A stretch of DNA of 64,000 bases from G963676655 sp963676655 (GTDB taxonomy: Bacteria > Verrucomicrobiota > Lentisphaeria > Victivallales > Victivallaceae), in contig CAXXKX010000002.1 in assembly GCA_963676655.2 (NCBI GenBank), positions 1,116,001 through 1,180,000 on the forward strand, in the 5' to 3' direction. This document shows positions 53,271-62,174 of the stretch, in pieces. The notes beneath the pieces are model-generated. The model was not told the DNA's origin. It saw only the letters and a list, made by a program, of their open reading frames with translations, and did no database searches. The translations under genes were made by a program, and so were the position numbers. How positions within the stretch are numbered: the first letter of the stretch is position 1; every line of letters begins with the position of its first letter.

Positions 53271-54110
53271 ATGGAGAAAAAATTTATTAATATGGAAAAT
53301 TTATCCAAAAGTTTATACCATTATCAAAGACGGTTTAATCTGGTGCCGCCGGTTGGGGTTATCGGCTATGTCAGCGAAAAAAAAGATTTAGTCAACCGCG
53401 CTTTTGAGTCGTATAATTTTTCTTTTATCATCCAAGGCTCCGGTGTATACCGGCATAATGGGGTGGAGTACCGGGTCAAGGCTCCGTGCGTAATAATTCA
53501 ATACCCGGATGAAGTAATGTACTATGGACCGGACAAGATTTGGAGCGAAGTATACTTCATTTATCCGGGTGAAGTTGGTGACATGCTTAAGAAATCCGGA
53601 TTATTCTCCCGTGATCGTTTTATGTGGAAAATCCATGAGCCTTATAATATTATTCAGATGCTCGAAGAGCTCAATGAGCTCTGTGTGATGCAGGTTGAAC
53701 CGGGAATTGTCGATCGGATTGATTGTTTGTGCAGTAAAATAGTGGTTGATTCTTTAACGGTGATCCCGGACAAGGCAGTCGATCCGCAGGAAAATGTAAT
53801 TCGTGAGATCGCGGCGGTATTTCGTCAGCATCCTGAAGCAGTCTATGATTTTGAGAATATTGCGCGTGAAAACGATATGTCGCTTTCAACTTTCCGCCGT
53901 CTCTGGCTCAAGTACCAGAAAGTTCCCCCGGCCCGGTTTCTGGCTGATTTGAAAATTGATGCCGCATGCCATTTGCTGGTGTCATCCCAATTATCAATTA
54001 ATGAGATCGCCGACGAATTAAATTTTGCCGACCCTCTTTACTTCTCCCGTTTTTTTCGTCAAAAAACCGGACTCAGCGCAACCGAATACCGCAGATTGAA
54101 CCTTGCTTGA
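53271..54110 (+). CDS. AraC family transcriptional regulator
   Basis: 279 residues from ATG 53271. A start at 53220 would add a hydrophobic, AT-rich stretch that looks like promoter DNA, and a later ATG at 53292 is also possible. The N-terminal half is cupin-like (SFIIQGSGVYRHNGVEYRVK, CVIIQYPDEVMYYGPD). The C-terminal half has helix-turn-helices NIARENDMSLSTFRRLWLKY and INEIADELNFADPLYFSRFF, and the FFRQKTGLSATEYRR signature. It is divergent from the dehydrogenase/ThuA operon, which it probably regulates. Confidence 0.87.
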   Translation: MEKKFINMENLSKSLYHYQRRFNLVPPVGVIGYVSEKKDLVNRAFESYNFSFIIQGSGVYRHNGVEYRVKAPCVIIQYPDEVMYYGPDKIWSEVYFIYPGEVGDMLKKSGLFSRDRFMWKIHEPYNIIQMLEELNELCVMQVEPGIVDRIDCLCSKIVVDSLTVIPDKAVDPQENVIREIAAVFRQHPEAVYDFENIARENDMSLSTFRRLWLKYQKVPPARFLADLKIDAACHLLVSSQLSINEIADELNFADPLYFSRFFRQKTGLSATEYRRLNLA

Positions 54111-54286
54111 ATTTACCGATAAGCATTTTTCCGAAATGGTTATAGAATTAACTAATAATTAGACAGTTTGATTGTAAATAAGTTGTAAGTAGTTTTGGGG
54201 TATGTGTTTAAATTGATGTGTTGGTGGGGTGATTGATGAAAAGTATTATACTTATGTTTGATTTGAGCTTGATCTGCATGAATTTC

Positions 54287-54314
54287 TTGACAAGTGGGAT
54301 TTTTATGTTATATA
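54287..54314 (+). promoter_or_regulatory. Sigma-70 promoter of the beta-lysine operon
   Basis: TTGACA (54287-54292), a 16-bp spacer and TATATA (54309-54314), giving a leader of about 250 nt before the ATG at 54574. Upstream, the 175 bp after the AraC stop hold one copy of the AGACAGTTTGATTGT motif and no gene. Confidence 0.6.
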
Positions 54315-54384
54315 TAGACTATGGTTTTTATTTCCTGACATAAATTAATCAGTCGCTCAATTGATTATTCTGGCGGCTGTCTTA

Positions 54385-54517
54385 AATATCCGTATCGCGG
54401 ATATTCTGAATGCATAGTAACGCTGTGCATTACTTCTATTGTTGTATTCACAACAGTTTAAGCAAAAAAAATAAAGTAACCGGGCATTAGCCACAGGAAG
54501 TTTCTGTGGCTCGGTTT
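54385..54517 (+). promoter_or_regulatory. Structured 5' leader of the beta-lysine operon (possible riboregulator)
   Basis: Four hairpins follow one another: AATATCCG-TATCG-CGGATATT (54385-54405), AATGCA...TGCATT (54409-54431), TGTTGT-ATTC-ACAACA (54440-54455), and GCCACAG-GAAGTTT-CTGTGGC (54490-54510) with outer AACCG/CGGTT pairing and TCGGTTTTC after it. The last resembles a weak terminator. It does not match a riboswitch class I know. Confidence 0.45.
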
Positions 54518-54573
54518 TCATATATACGTATTTAATAAAAAAGCATGTTTTAAGTACTTTTAAAGGAGTTATT

Positions 54574-55875
54574 ATGATTTCTCAGCAACAACAACAAATA
54601 ATTGACGAAATAGGGCAGGATGGCCATCGTAATTGGTTCGACTGGAGATGGCAGGTCAAACATTGTGTCAAAGATATTGACACATTTGAGAATCTGCTCA
54701 ATATAAAACTTCCGGAATATACGCGGGAAAGTTTTAAAAAGACAGTTGAAAAGTTTCCGATGTCAATAACCCCGTATTACCTTTCTCTGATCAACGTTGA
54801 TGATATTGAAAACGATCCGGTTTTTAAACAGAGTTTTCCGAGTATCAACGAGATGATTATCCGCAGTTCCGATATGTCGGACCCGCTGCACGAAGACGAA
54901 GACAGTCCGGTGTCGGGAGTAACTCACCGTTATCCCGACCGGGTATTGCTGCTGGTTAGTAATATGTGCGCCATGTACTGCCGTCATTGTACCAGAAAAC
55001 GCCGGGTCGGGGATCAGGATATCATTCCGGACAGAGATGAAATCAGTAAAGGTATCGAGTACATTCGCAATAACTCCCAGGTGCGGGATGTCTTGCTCAG
55101 CGGCGGCGATCCATTTCTTTTATCGACCGATTATCTTGATTGGATCTTAACCGAACTTGACAGTATTGAGCATGTTGAAGTGGTCAGAATCGGAACCCGG
55201 ACTCCGGTTGTTCTGCCTTACAGGATTACGGACAACCTTATACAAATGCTGAAAAAACATCATCCGGTCTGGATCAATACTCACTTCAATCATCCTCGAG
55301 AGTTGACTAACTCCTCCAAAAAAGCTTTGCGCAAGCTGGCTGACGCGGGGATTCCGCTTGGCAACCAGTCTGTGCTGCTGGCCGGGGTTAACGACTGTCC
55401 CAGGATTATGCGCAGTCTTGTTCACAAGCTGGTAGCCAACCGGGTGCGGCCTTATTACCTTTATCAGTGTGACTTGTCCGAAGGATTGAGTCATTTCAGA
55501 ACTCCGGTCGGGAAGGGGATTGAAATACTGGAAAGCCTTATCGGACACACCAGCGGTTTTTGCGTGCCTACTTATGTTATCGATGCTCCGGGCGGTGGCG
55601 GCAAGATTCCGGTAATGCCGAATTATCTCATTTCATGGTCGACCAATAAAGTTGTTTTGAGGAACTATGAAGGCGTGATCACCAGTTACAAGGAGCCTGA
55701 CTCTTATGAGCCGACATTCTGCGACCGTAATTGTGAAAAATGCGATCTTCACTTGAACATGACAGACGCGGATGAGCGGCGCTCGGTCGGGATCGAAAAA
55801 CTGCTGGCTGATTATGACGAGACGATCTCACTGGTTCCTGAAAATAATTTACGGCATGACAGGAGAAACGGATGA
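54574..55875 (+). CDS. ablA: Lysine 2,3-aminomutase
   Basis: 433 residues. Radical-SAM cluster motif CxxxCxxC (C132, C136, C139 in SNMCAMYCRHCTRKRR), the GGDPFLL motif, the PLP lysine K344 in APGGGGKIPVMPNY, and the zinc-site cysteines C275 plus C383, C387 and C390 near the C-terminus (TFCDRNCEKC). It converts L-lysine to L-beta-lysine with SAM, PLP and a 4Fe-4S cluster. AAAGGAG precedes the ATG. The downstream acetyltransferase gene identifies this as the AblA branch for the osmolyte N-epsilon-acetyl-beta-lysine rather than lysine fermentation. Confidence 0.94.
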   Translation: MISQQQQQIIDEIGQDGHRNWFDWRWQVKHCVKDIDTFENLLNIKLPEYTRESFKKTVEKFPMSITPYYLSLINVDDIENDPVFKQSFPSINEMIIRSSDMSDPLHEDEDSPVSGVTHRYPDRVLLLVSNMCAMYCRHCTRKRRVGDQDIIPDRDEISKGIEYIRNNSQVRDVLLSGGDPFLLSTDYLDWILTELDSIEHVEVVRIGTRTPVVLPYRITDNLIQMLKKHHPVWINTHFNHPRELTNSSKKALRKLADAGIPLGNQSVLLAGVNDCPRIMRSLVHKLVANRVRPYYLYQCDLSEGLSHFRTPVGKGIEILESLIGHTSGFCVPTYVIDAPGGGGKIPVMPNYLISWSTNKVVLRNYEGVITSYKEPDSYEPTFCDRNCEKCDLHLNMTDADERRSVGIEKLLADYDETISLVPENNLRHDRRNG

Positions 55876-57302
55876 ACTGCTTGAAAAAAATCATATTGGT
55901 GGTCTGCCTGGCGGTACTGGGATATTTTGGCCTGGCTTCAACCGCCGGGGAAGGGGAACTGGTAACAGCGTTGACTGGCAAATTCCCCCCTTTCAGTTAT
56001 TATGACAGCGACGGCAAGCTCGCTGGTTTCGATGTTGACGTATCCCGGGAAATAGCCAGACGGCTAAAGTTGAAATCAAGAATTGTGGCAACCGAGTGGG
56101 ATGGTATCCTGGCGGGTCTTTTGGCCGGTAAGTATGATGCGATAATCGGCTCGATGGCGATAACCCCGGTCAGGGAGAAAAAGGTCAATTTTTCGATCCC
56201 CTATTATCGTTCAGGCGCACAGCTGTTTATTCATCGGGATAATCCGGATAAAATATATTCGATCGGGGAATGTTCAGGATTGAAAATCGGGGTTGTCCTG
56301 GGTGAGACTTATCAGCGCTTTCTGGAAAAGCATTATCCCGGAATAGAGGTTGTGACTTTTAAATCGACGGTCGAGATTTTTGAGATGCTTGAACAAAAAC
56401 GTATCGCCGGATTTGTCACGGACCGTCTGGTCGGAGCCTGGCAGATCAAACAGGCCGGCCGGGCATTTGTGCCGGTTGGCGGCATGTTATATGCGGAAAA
56501 GATCGGCATTCCGGTTCGCAAAGATCAGGGCGAATTACTCCGAAAAATCAACGATGCGTTACTGGATATGAAATCTGACGGCACGATGAAAAAGTTTCAT
56601 GACAAATATTTCGGCATAACCGGAACATCGGATGCAAATACGGGTGAGATGTCTGTATCGGTTATCATTACCAAATTATTGAAAGGATTTGCCGTTACGC
56701 TCGGAATTGCTTTACTGGCGATCCTGATCGGCTTCCTGCTTTCAATTCCAACCGGATTGCTGCTGGTCAATCAATCCGGCGGCTGGCTGATTCCGGGCAA
56801 AGTGGCTCGTTTATTTGTGGATTTTATCCGGGGGACTCCGGTTCTGATTCAGTTACTGTTTGTCTGGCTCGGACTTGGACTCAGACCCTATACCGCGGCT
56901 ATATTGACTCTGGCCGTTTGTACGATGGCTTATATGGCGGAAGCAGTCAGGTCGGGTTTGATCAGCGTCAGCCCGGGACAAAACCTTGCGGCCAGGGCGC
57001 TGGGATTATCCGCTGTCGACCGCTTCAGGTTTGTCATTTGGCCACAGGCATTCAGAATTGCTCTGCCGTCCTTAATGAACAGTGTTGTGGCCTTGATTAA
57101 AGATACCGCTTTGGTTTCGGTTATATCGATCCCGGAACTGATCCGGGAAGCGCAGTCAATCATCAGTGTTACTTTCGAACCTCAGAAATATTATTTAATT
57201 GCCGCTTTAATGTTTTTTGCCGTGACATTTCCGCTTATGAAGCTGGCAGGGAAAATAGAACAATCAATAAAAGCAAAAGGTTTTACCAATGATCAAAGTT
57301 AA
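55872..57302 (+). CDS. Amino acid ABC transporter, fused substrate-binding protein and permease
   Basis: 476 residues. A signal sequence (about 1-27) is followed by a type-3 solute-binding domain (about 30-245): TGKFPPFSYYDSDGKLAGFD, VDVSREIARRLKL, YDAIIGSMAITPVREKKVNF and GTMKKFHDKYFG. A permease domain follows (about 255-470) with the EAA-loop type stretch ARALGLSAVDRFRFVIWPQA. The start overlaps the aminomutase stop by 4 bp (ATGA). It probably imports lysine or a related amino acid as precursor, or takes up osmolyte. Confidence 0.9.
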   Translation: MNCLKKIILVVCLAVLGYFGLASTAGEGELVTALTGKFPPFSYYDSDGKLAGFDVDVSREIARRLKLKSRIVATEWDGILAGLLAGKYDAIIGSMAITPVREKKVNFSIPYYRSGAQLFIHRDNPDKIYSIGECSGLKIGVVLGETYQRFLEKHYPGIEVVTFKSTVEIFEMLEQKRIAGFVTDRLVGAWQIKQAGRAFVPVGGMLYAEKIGIPVRKDQGELLRKINDALLDMKSDGTMKKFHDKYFGITGTSDANTGEMSVSVIITKLLKGFAVTLGIALLAILIGFLLSIPTGLLLVNQSGGWLIPGKVARLFVDFIRGTPVLIQLLFVWLGLGLRPYTAAILTLAVCTMAYMAEAVRSGLISVSPGQNLAARALGLSAVDRFRFVIWPQAFRIALPSLMNSVVALIKDTALVSVISIPELIREAQSIISVTFEPQKYYLIAALMFFAVTFPLMKLAGKIEQSIKAKGFTNDQS

Positions 57303-57975
57303 AGAATTATCTTATACATACAGTGACGGAACTCAAGCGCTGAAGAATATCAATGTAAATTTTCCTGAAGAACATATCTTTGCAATTATGGGACTGTCCG
57401 GTTCCGGAAAGACAACCTTATTGAATTGTCTGGCCCGTTTCCTTGCGCCGCAGCAGGGGGCCATCTATCTGGATAATGTTGATATCGATGATATGGATGA
57501 AAAGACTTTTCGGGCCAATCTGGGAGTTGTTTTTCAGGATTTGAATCTTTTTCCTCACATGACTCTTCTGGAAAATATGACTTTGGCCCCGTGCAGAATG
57601 CAGATTCTGACCAGAAGAGAGGCAAATGCCAGTGCCGGAGAAATGCTGGAGCGTTTGGGAATAAGCGACCTTGCGGATAATTATCCTTCACAGATCAGCG
57701 GCGGCCAGGCGCAGCGCGCCGCAATCGCGCGGGGGTTGATGCTGCGTCCCAGGATAATGCTGCTGGATGAACCCACCAGTGCGCTTGACCCTAAAACCAC
57801 ATCGGAATTTGCCGAGTGGCTGCGGGAACTGCAATGCGATACCAGTTTCATAATCGTAACACATGACCTGCCTTTTGCGGCGGCGGTTGCAGCTCGCGGC
57901 ATGTATATGCAGGACGGAGAAATTAAAGAATTCGGCCTGATAAATAACATTCTCGATCATGTAAAAGGAATGTGA
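57289..57975 (+). CDS. Amino acid ABC transporter ATP-binding protein
   Basis: 228 residues. Walker A GLSGSGKTT (about 34-42), a Q-loop VVFQDLNLFPHM, signature motif QISGGQAQRAAIARGLML, Walker B IMLLDEPTSALD and a switch His in VTHDL. The family is the HisP/GlnQ-like polar amino acid importer ATPase. The start overlaps the permease fusion by 14 bp, so it is the transporter's ATPase. Confidence 0.94.
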   Translation: MIKVKELSYTYSDGTQALKNINVNFPEEHIFAIMGLSGSGKTTLLNCLARFLAPQQGAIYLDNVDIDDMDEKTFRANLGVVFQDLNLFPHMTLLENMTLAPCRMQILTRREANASAGEMLERLGISDLADNYPSQISGGQAQRAAIARGLMLRPRIMLLDEPTSALDPKTTSEFAEWLRELQCDTSFIIVTHDLPFAAAVAARGMYMQDGEIKEFGLINNILDHVKGM

Positions 57976-57979
57976 TTAC

Positions 57980-58822
57980 ATGGAAACCCGCTATGATAAA
58001 ACTGAAATCCTTGAAGACGGCTCGCTGATTCAGCATGGGCCTTATAATGACCGTATTTATTTGATGAAAGCTTCTGATGATTCAACCCGGTTACCGGGCA
58101 GATTGAAAGAAAAAGCTGAAAATACCGGTTATTCCAAAATTTTCGCTAAAATACCCGCTGACATGGTCACCACGTTTATTGCCGAAGGTTTTGTGATTGA
58201 AGCATCTGTCCCTCGTTTCTTTAACGGCGCTACCGCCGGACTGTTTCTGGCTTGCTATATGACGGAATCTCGACAAATGGAAACGGATGCGGCTAAATAC
58301 GATGCGAATCTGGATGTCGCTCTCAAACGGGAAAAGTGTCCGGTTGCAAAACTGGACAAGAAATTTCGTTTGCGGCAATGCGGTCCAGACGATGTTGTTG
58401 AAATGACGAAAATATATAAAGAAGTATTTCCCACCTATCCATTTCCCATTCACGAGGAGGATTATCTGGCAGAAACCATGCAGTCACATGTGGATTATTA
58501 TGGTATTGAGCATAAGGGAAAGTTAGTAGCTCTATCTTCCGCTGAAATGGATATTTCCGCGTCGAATGCTGAAATGACTGATTTTGCGACCTTACCAGAC
58601 TGGCGCGGAAACGGCTTTGGCGTTCATCTGTTGGATAGAATGGAAAAAGAGATAAAGCGCAAAGGCATTAAAATCCCATATACAATTGCCAGGGCGGCGT
58701 CTCCCGGAATGAATATAACTTTCGCCAAACTAGGATACAAGTATGGCGGACGTTTGAAAAACAATACAAACATCTCCGGGCGGATAGAAAGCATGAACGT
58801 CTGGTACAAAACGGTCGAATAA
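57980..58822 (+). CDS. ablB: Beta-lysine N6-acetyltransferase
   Basis: 280 residues. The N-terminal region (about 1-125) with YDKTEILEDGSLIQHGPYND and IPADMVTTFIAEGFVIEASV is typical of AblB, followed by a GNAT domain (about 130-275) with EVFPTYPFPIHEEDYL, MTDFATLPDWRGNGFGVHLL (acetyl-CoA loop R-G-N-G-F-G) and KRKGIKIPYTIARA. It transfers an acetyl group from acetyl-CoA to the epsilon amine of beta-lysine to make a compatible solute. It follows the ATPase by 4 bp and completes the operon. Confidence 0.93.
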   Translation: METRYDKTEILEDGSLIQHGPYNDRIYLMKASDDSTRLPGRLKEKAENTGYSKIFAKIPADMVTTFIAEGFVIEASVPRFFNGATAGLFLACYMTESRQMETDAAKYDANLDVALKREKCPVAKLDKKFRLRQCGPDDVVEMTKIYKEVFPTYPFPIHEEDYLAETMQSHVDYYGIEHKGKLVALSSAEMDISASNAEMTDFATLPDWRGNGFGVHLLDRMEKEIKRKGIKIPYTIARAASPGMNITFAKLGYKYGGRLKNNTNISGRIESMNVWYKTVE

Positions 58823-58826
58823 AATT

Positions 58827-61145
58827 TTACTCAGCTGTCCGCAATATTTTCAGGGCAATGTCGCGATTGAATTCAGGAACCTTTATCTTTATTCTTCCGT
58901 TCTTACAGTTTGTTCGGATAGTTTTTGTTTGACTAGTCCAGCAGTCGTAACTTTCTATATGATAGGCACCGTTGGCACCCTCAAGCGTAAAGGTCAAATC
59001 CTTGACTGGAACCGTTTTTGAGTTATTGATGATCGAAACTATTGAACTCATGGAGTTATGAACCCAGATATAGGCATTTTTTCCCACGGTAAATCCGTAA
59101 AATCCGACCATTGGTCTGGCGGCGTATGATTTTAGCATATAGCTGACGTTATCCAGACGGTCCCGTCCAACCACCTCAACTTTGACCTTGTGTTTGCCGG
59201 ACGGAATATTCACGGTGGTGACTGCCGGGGGATTGTAATGGGTGGTGGAGTTACCGTATTTATTTTTCTTGCCTTTTGCGGGGAGCGGCTGCGTTTTTGC
59301 AAGTTTGCCGTCGATATATATTTTTAGGGCGTTGGTTGCGTCTCCTATGCTGGTTCGGGTAATAACGGAAAAACTGGTTTTACGAGCACAGTCAAGGATG
59401 AATTCAGGAGTTGTTTTGCGTCCCGATTGAGCATGCAGGCAGTTTTGCAGATATTGCAGATCACTTACTTTTCCATCCTCTGGAGATACGGTAAAAATTG
59501 TTTTGGGGGATTTTGAGAATTTTTCAGGATTTACTCCGGTAAATGTTGTGTCGGAGTATCTTTTCTGCGTTCCAGATAGCATGATATTGCTTATTTTAAG
59601 TTTTTTCCGCGGCCGGTTCCACGGGACATCCCGACCCCATTTACTGAATGTTTTATAATGTTTATAAAGATTGTATTTTCCCAGATTTGCAATGTACCAC
59701 GATGAAATACCACAGCCGCCATTCATTGCCATCGACCATATGGCGTTATGCATGGAGACGCCTTCGGGATCTTTCTTCTGGTAGTCGTTATTTTCTTTAC
59801 CGGCGGCGATGCCCCATTCCCCCAATAGATAAGGCTTGCTGACATAGCCGCGTTCATTAGTGATGAGCTCTTTTATCGCAAGAACGTTATTGTGGATGCC
59901 TCCATACAAATGAGTTTGCACTATATCTATATCTTTGATATTCCAGGCTTTGGCGTTTTCCCGGTTGACTTTGTGCGTTGAGGTGGTGATCAGGTGTTTG
60001 TAAGGATCGAGTTTCCTTAGAAATCCACTCATTTGCTTGTGCCAGGCAAGAGACTCCGTGCTGCTTAGTTCGGTTTCGTTAAAAAATTCCCATGCAAGTA
60101 ACGCGGAACTGTAACCCCAGCGCGCGACAATATAGCGCAGGCGTTTCCGGGTAAGCTGCCGCATTTTTTCACTTTTCCAAAAGCCTTTTGCGTTGTCACA
60201 CGGTCCTCCGTTTTCCTTGAGCGTCAGACAGAACGGGCGCGCCCAGTCTCGGGCGGCATGCTGTCCAACAATGATATTACTATTGAAAATACAGTATTGA
60301 ATCTGTATTCCCAGTTTTTCCGCGGCCGCAAATATCCGGTCAAGCTCGAAACAGCGTGCCTGATTGTACCAGCCGTGGCCCAGAAACCCGCTTTTGGGAA
60401 GTAACGGCAGTTCGATAGCCTGAAAATATGAATCAGCGCGTAACCTGGCGTAATTGCCGCCGGCAGCCGCAACCATTTGCATGTGATCAAGGAACAGGCC
60501 CAGATTATGGCGGGCATATTCTTTGACAGTAGCACCCCAGAGCGGAATATTAGGTCCGAGAGGATAATAGGCCTTTCCATTGGCAAATTCCAGGGCGAAC
60601 GGATTTCGTTTTGAAACCAGGATGCGTCCGGGCCAGTTGCTCCCGACCGCGACAAAGTTTCCGATGTTTATGCTTTTTTCCCCTGACTTGTCTTTTGCGG
60701 TAAGTGTAACTTTATATGTTCCGGTTTGTGATGGCGAAAACCGCAGTTTCCAGCCACTGACGCCCCGGACTTCGGCCCATTGCTTTTTGTTCTCGTCATA
60801 TTTAAACTCGGAAAAGAAAAAAATGGGATGATTGATCTTTTGTCCGTCTGGACAGGTTATTAGTGCGTCAACCTTAATCTCGTCCGGATCAAACGGGTTT
60901 GTGTAAACGGCGTCCAGCGGAAAAGATAATACAAATTTACTTCCAACCGGAATTTTGCGGGAAACACAGTTTATTTTTCCGAACGCCAAAGGTTTATTCA
61001 ACGTCAGCTGATACTTGCGTTTGTATTGCGGCAGAGCGGATTGCCGGGACAAATCGTAGCCCTGCGTTCCCGGCATCGTGTTGTCGGCATTGGCCGTTTC
61101 AAGGCAGAGTGTGAGGAAAAACAGCGCCGGATAAATTCTTTTCAT
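58827..61145 (-). CDS. Secreted DUF5060-type glycoside hydrolase (GH5-like)
   Basis: 772 residues from ATG 61145, chosen because GGAAAG precedes it; the frame stays open upstream into the prepilin 3' end. A signal peptide (about 1-20) is followed by a DUF5060-like beta domain (about 60-165), a TIM barrel (about 190-540) with the acid/base in LLAWEFFNETEL (E357) and the nucleophile in PYLLGEWGIAAG (E443), and a C-terminal beta domain with VTTVNIPSGKHKVKVEVVGR. It likely cleaves mannan or another beta-glycan. Its stop is 5 bp from the convergent ablB stop. Confidence 0.87.
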   Translation of the reverse strand: MKRIYPALFFLTLCLETANADNTMPGTQGYDLSRQSALPQYKRKYQLTLNKPLAFGKINCVSRKIPVGSKFVLSFPLDAVYTNPFDPDEIKVDALITCPDGQKINHPIFFFSEFKYDENKKQWAEVRGVSGWKLRFSPSQTGTYKVTLTAKDKSGEKSINIGNFVAVGSNWPGRILVSKRNPFALEFANGKAYYPLGPNIPLWGATVKEYARHNLGLFLDHMQMVAAAGGNYARLRADSYFQAIELPLLPKSGFLGHGWYNQARCFELDRIFAAAEKLGIQIQYCIFNSNIIVGQHAARDWARPFCLTLKENGGPCDNAKGFWKSEKMRQLTRKRLRYIVARWGYSSALLAWEFFNETELSSTESLAWHKQMSGFLRKLDPYKHLITTSTHKVNRENAKAWNIKDIDIVQTHLYGGIHNNVLAIKELITNERGYVSKPYLLGEWGIAAGKENNDYQKKDPEGVSMHNAIWSMAMNGGCGISSWYIANLGKYNLYKHYKTFSKWGRDVPWNRPRKKLKISNIMLSGTQKRYSDTTFTGVNPEKFSKSPKTIFTVSPEDGKVSDLQYLQNCLHAQSGRKTTPEFILDCARKTSFSVITRTSIGDATNALKIYIDGKLAKTQPLPAKGKKNKYGNSTTHYNPPAVTTVNIPSGKHKVKVEVVGRDRLDNVSYMLKSYAARPMVGFYGFTVGKNAYIWVHNSMSSIVSIINNSKTVPVKDLTFTLEGANGAYHIESYDCWTSQTKTIRTNCKNGRIKIKVPEFNRDIALKILRTAE

Positions 61146-61233
61146 ACGATACACTTTCCGTTTGGTGTTAGTATAATATTGTCGATATTGAAAATTATGC
61201 AATGCGGGAGATGTAGATGTCTTTGTGAAAAAA

Positions 61234-62040
61234 TCAGTTGGGCGCGTCGGCTCTGACGTCTCCCATGACATTCCACATCGAATTATTTGTTGTGGCGTCC
61301 CAGTATGCGATTGACGCGGTCAAATTAGGAATGGTTTGATGCAGATGCATGTTGTTGACGTGGCCGTCAAGCATTAGAAAATTAATCACCCCGAATCGTC
61401 CGTGAACCATTTTTTCTAGATGCTTCTGTGCGACATTGCCATATCGGGACGGGGCACGGTTGATGCCCAGACTTTGAGTGTCCACGTGGTAGTCGCAGAT
61501 AGCAATTCGCCGGGTAGGTTTCTTTATTCTGGAAGCCTTGCGTGAAACAAAAACGCCGGAAATACCTGGAGCTGAATTGATTTCTGCCGGGGCGTAGTAA
61601 CTGATGCCGTATGATAATTTTACTCTATCAGTGGCGCCAGCGGCGTCATATTGTTTTGTCGTCGTATCCGATGGGCAATAATACAGCGAGTCGCTTTTGG
61701 TTACTCTTTTATTTTCCAGACGTATTTCCGTCATTTGCGTGTCGGTCAGGTTTCTGCCGTCATACTTTCCGAGTTGGTCGTCCCAGGTTATTGCCGCCCA
61801 TGTCGACCCATTGTCATAAGCCGGATAGTATTCCAGATTGTCACCGGTGTACATATAGAGCGCCTGACCCAATTGCTTAAGGTTGCTGGTGCAGTGGATT
61901 GATTTTGCCCGGTCCCTGGCTTTGTTCAGTGCCGGTAACAGCATCGCCGCGAGGATGGCGATGATTGCTATCACAACCAGCAGTTCAATGAGGGTGAAGT
62001 TTTTTGTGTGGCTCGTAATACCTGTTCCATTCAGCTTCAT
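61234..62040 (-). CDS. Prepilin-type cleavage/methylation domain protein
   Basis: 268 residues. The leader MKLNGTGITSHTKNFTLIEL, LVVIAIIAIL is longer than in the other two copies (14 residues before the cleavage-site FTLIEL). It continues PALNKARDRAKSIHCTSN and has a C-terminal HGRFGVINFLMLDGHVNNMH, a looser form of the H-X9-DG motif. It is probably secreted and assembled like a pseudopilin; function unknown. It lies just upstream (89 bp) of the glycosidase and divergent from an AraC gene, echoing the arrangement at 1-3161. Confidence 0.9.
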   Translation of the reverse strand: MKLNGTGITSHTKNFTLIELLVVIAIIAILAAMLLPALNKARDRAKSIHCTSNLKQLGQALYMYTGDNLEYYPAYDNGSTWAAITWDDQLGKYDGRNLTDTQMTEIRLENKRVTKSDSLYYCPSDTTTKQYDAAGATDRVKLSYGISYYAPAEINSAPGISGVFVSRKASRIKKPTRRIAICDYHVDTQSLGINRAPSRYGNVAQKHLEKMVHGRFGVINFLMLDGHVNNMHLHQTIPNLTASIAYWDATTNNSMWNVMGDVRADAPN

Positions 62041-62109
62041 TTTCCAACCTCGATTTAATTAATGTTTGATAACTTAATTATATATTATTAATTGTTTTTT
62101 GAAAACGCA

Positions 62110-62140
62110 ATGGTATATTTTTAATATTTATGGTATATTT
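62110..62140. promoter_or_regulatory. Direct repeat ATGGTATATTT upstream of the AraC gene
   Basis: ATGGTATATTT at 62110-62120 and 62130-62140, exactly 20 bp apart, between the prepilin and AraC starts. AraC proteins bind direct half-sites about two helical turns apart, so this may be an operator. Confidence 0.42.
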
Positions 62141-62174
62141 ATTATGTATGTTTGAAACAGGGAAGAACGCCGCG

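Noticed and set aside
54237..54347. 36-residue open frame between the AraC and ablA genes
   Set aside because: It contains the ablA promoter -35 and -10 elements and has no ribosome-binding site, so it is not a real gene.
54321..54573. Lysine riboswitch upstream of ablA
   Set aside because: The leader is short and lacks the conserved junction pattern of the L-box as I know it; recorded only as an unclassified structured leader.
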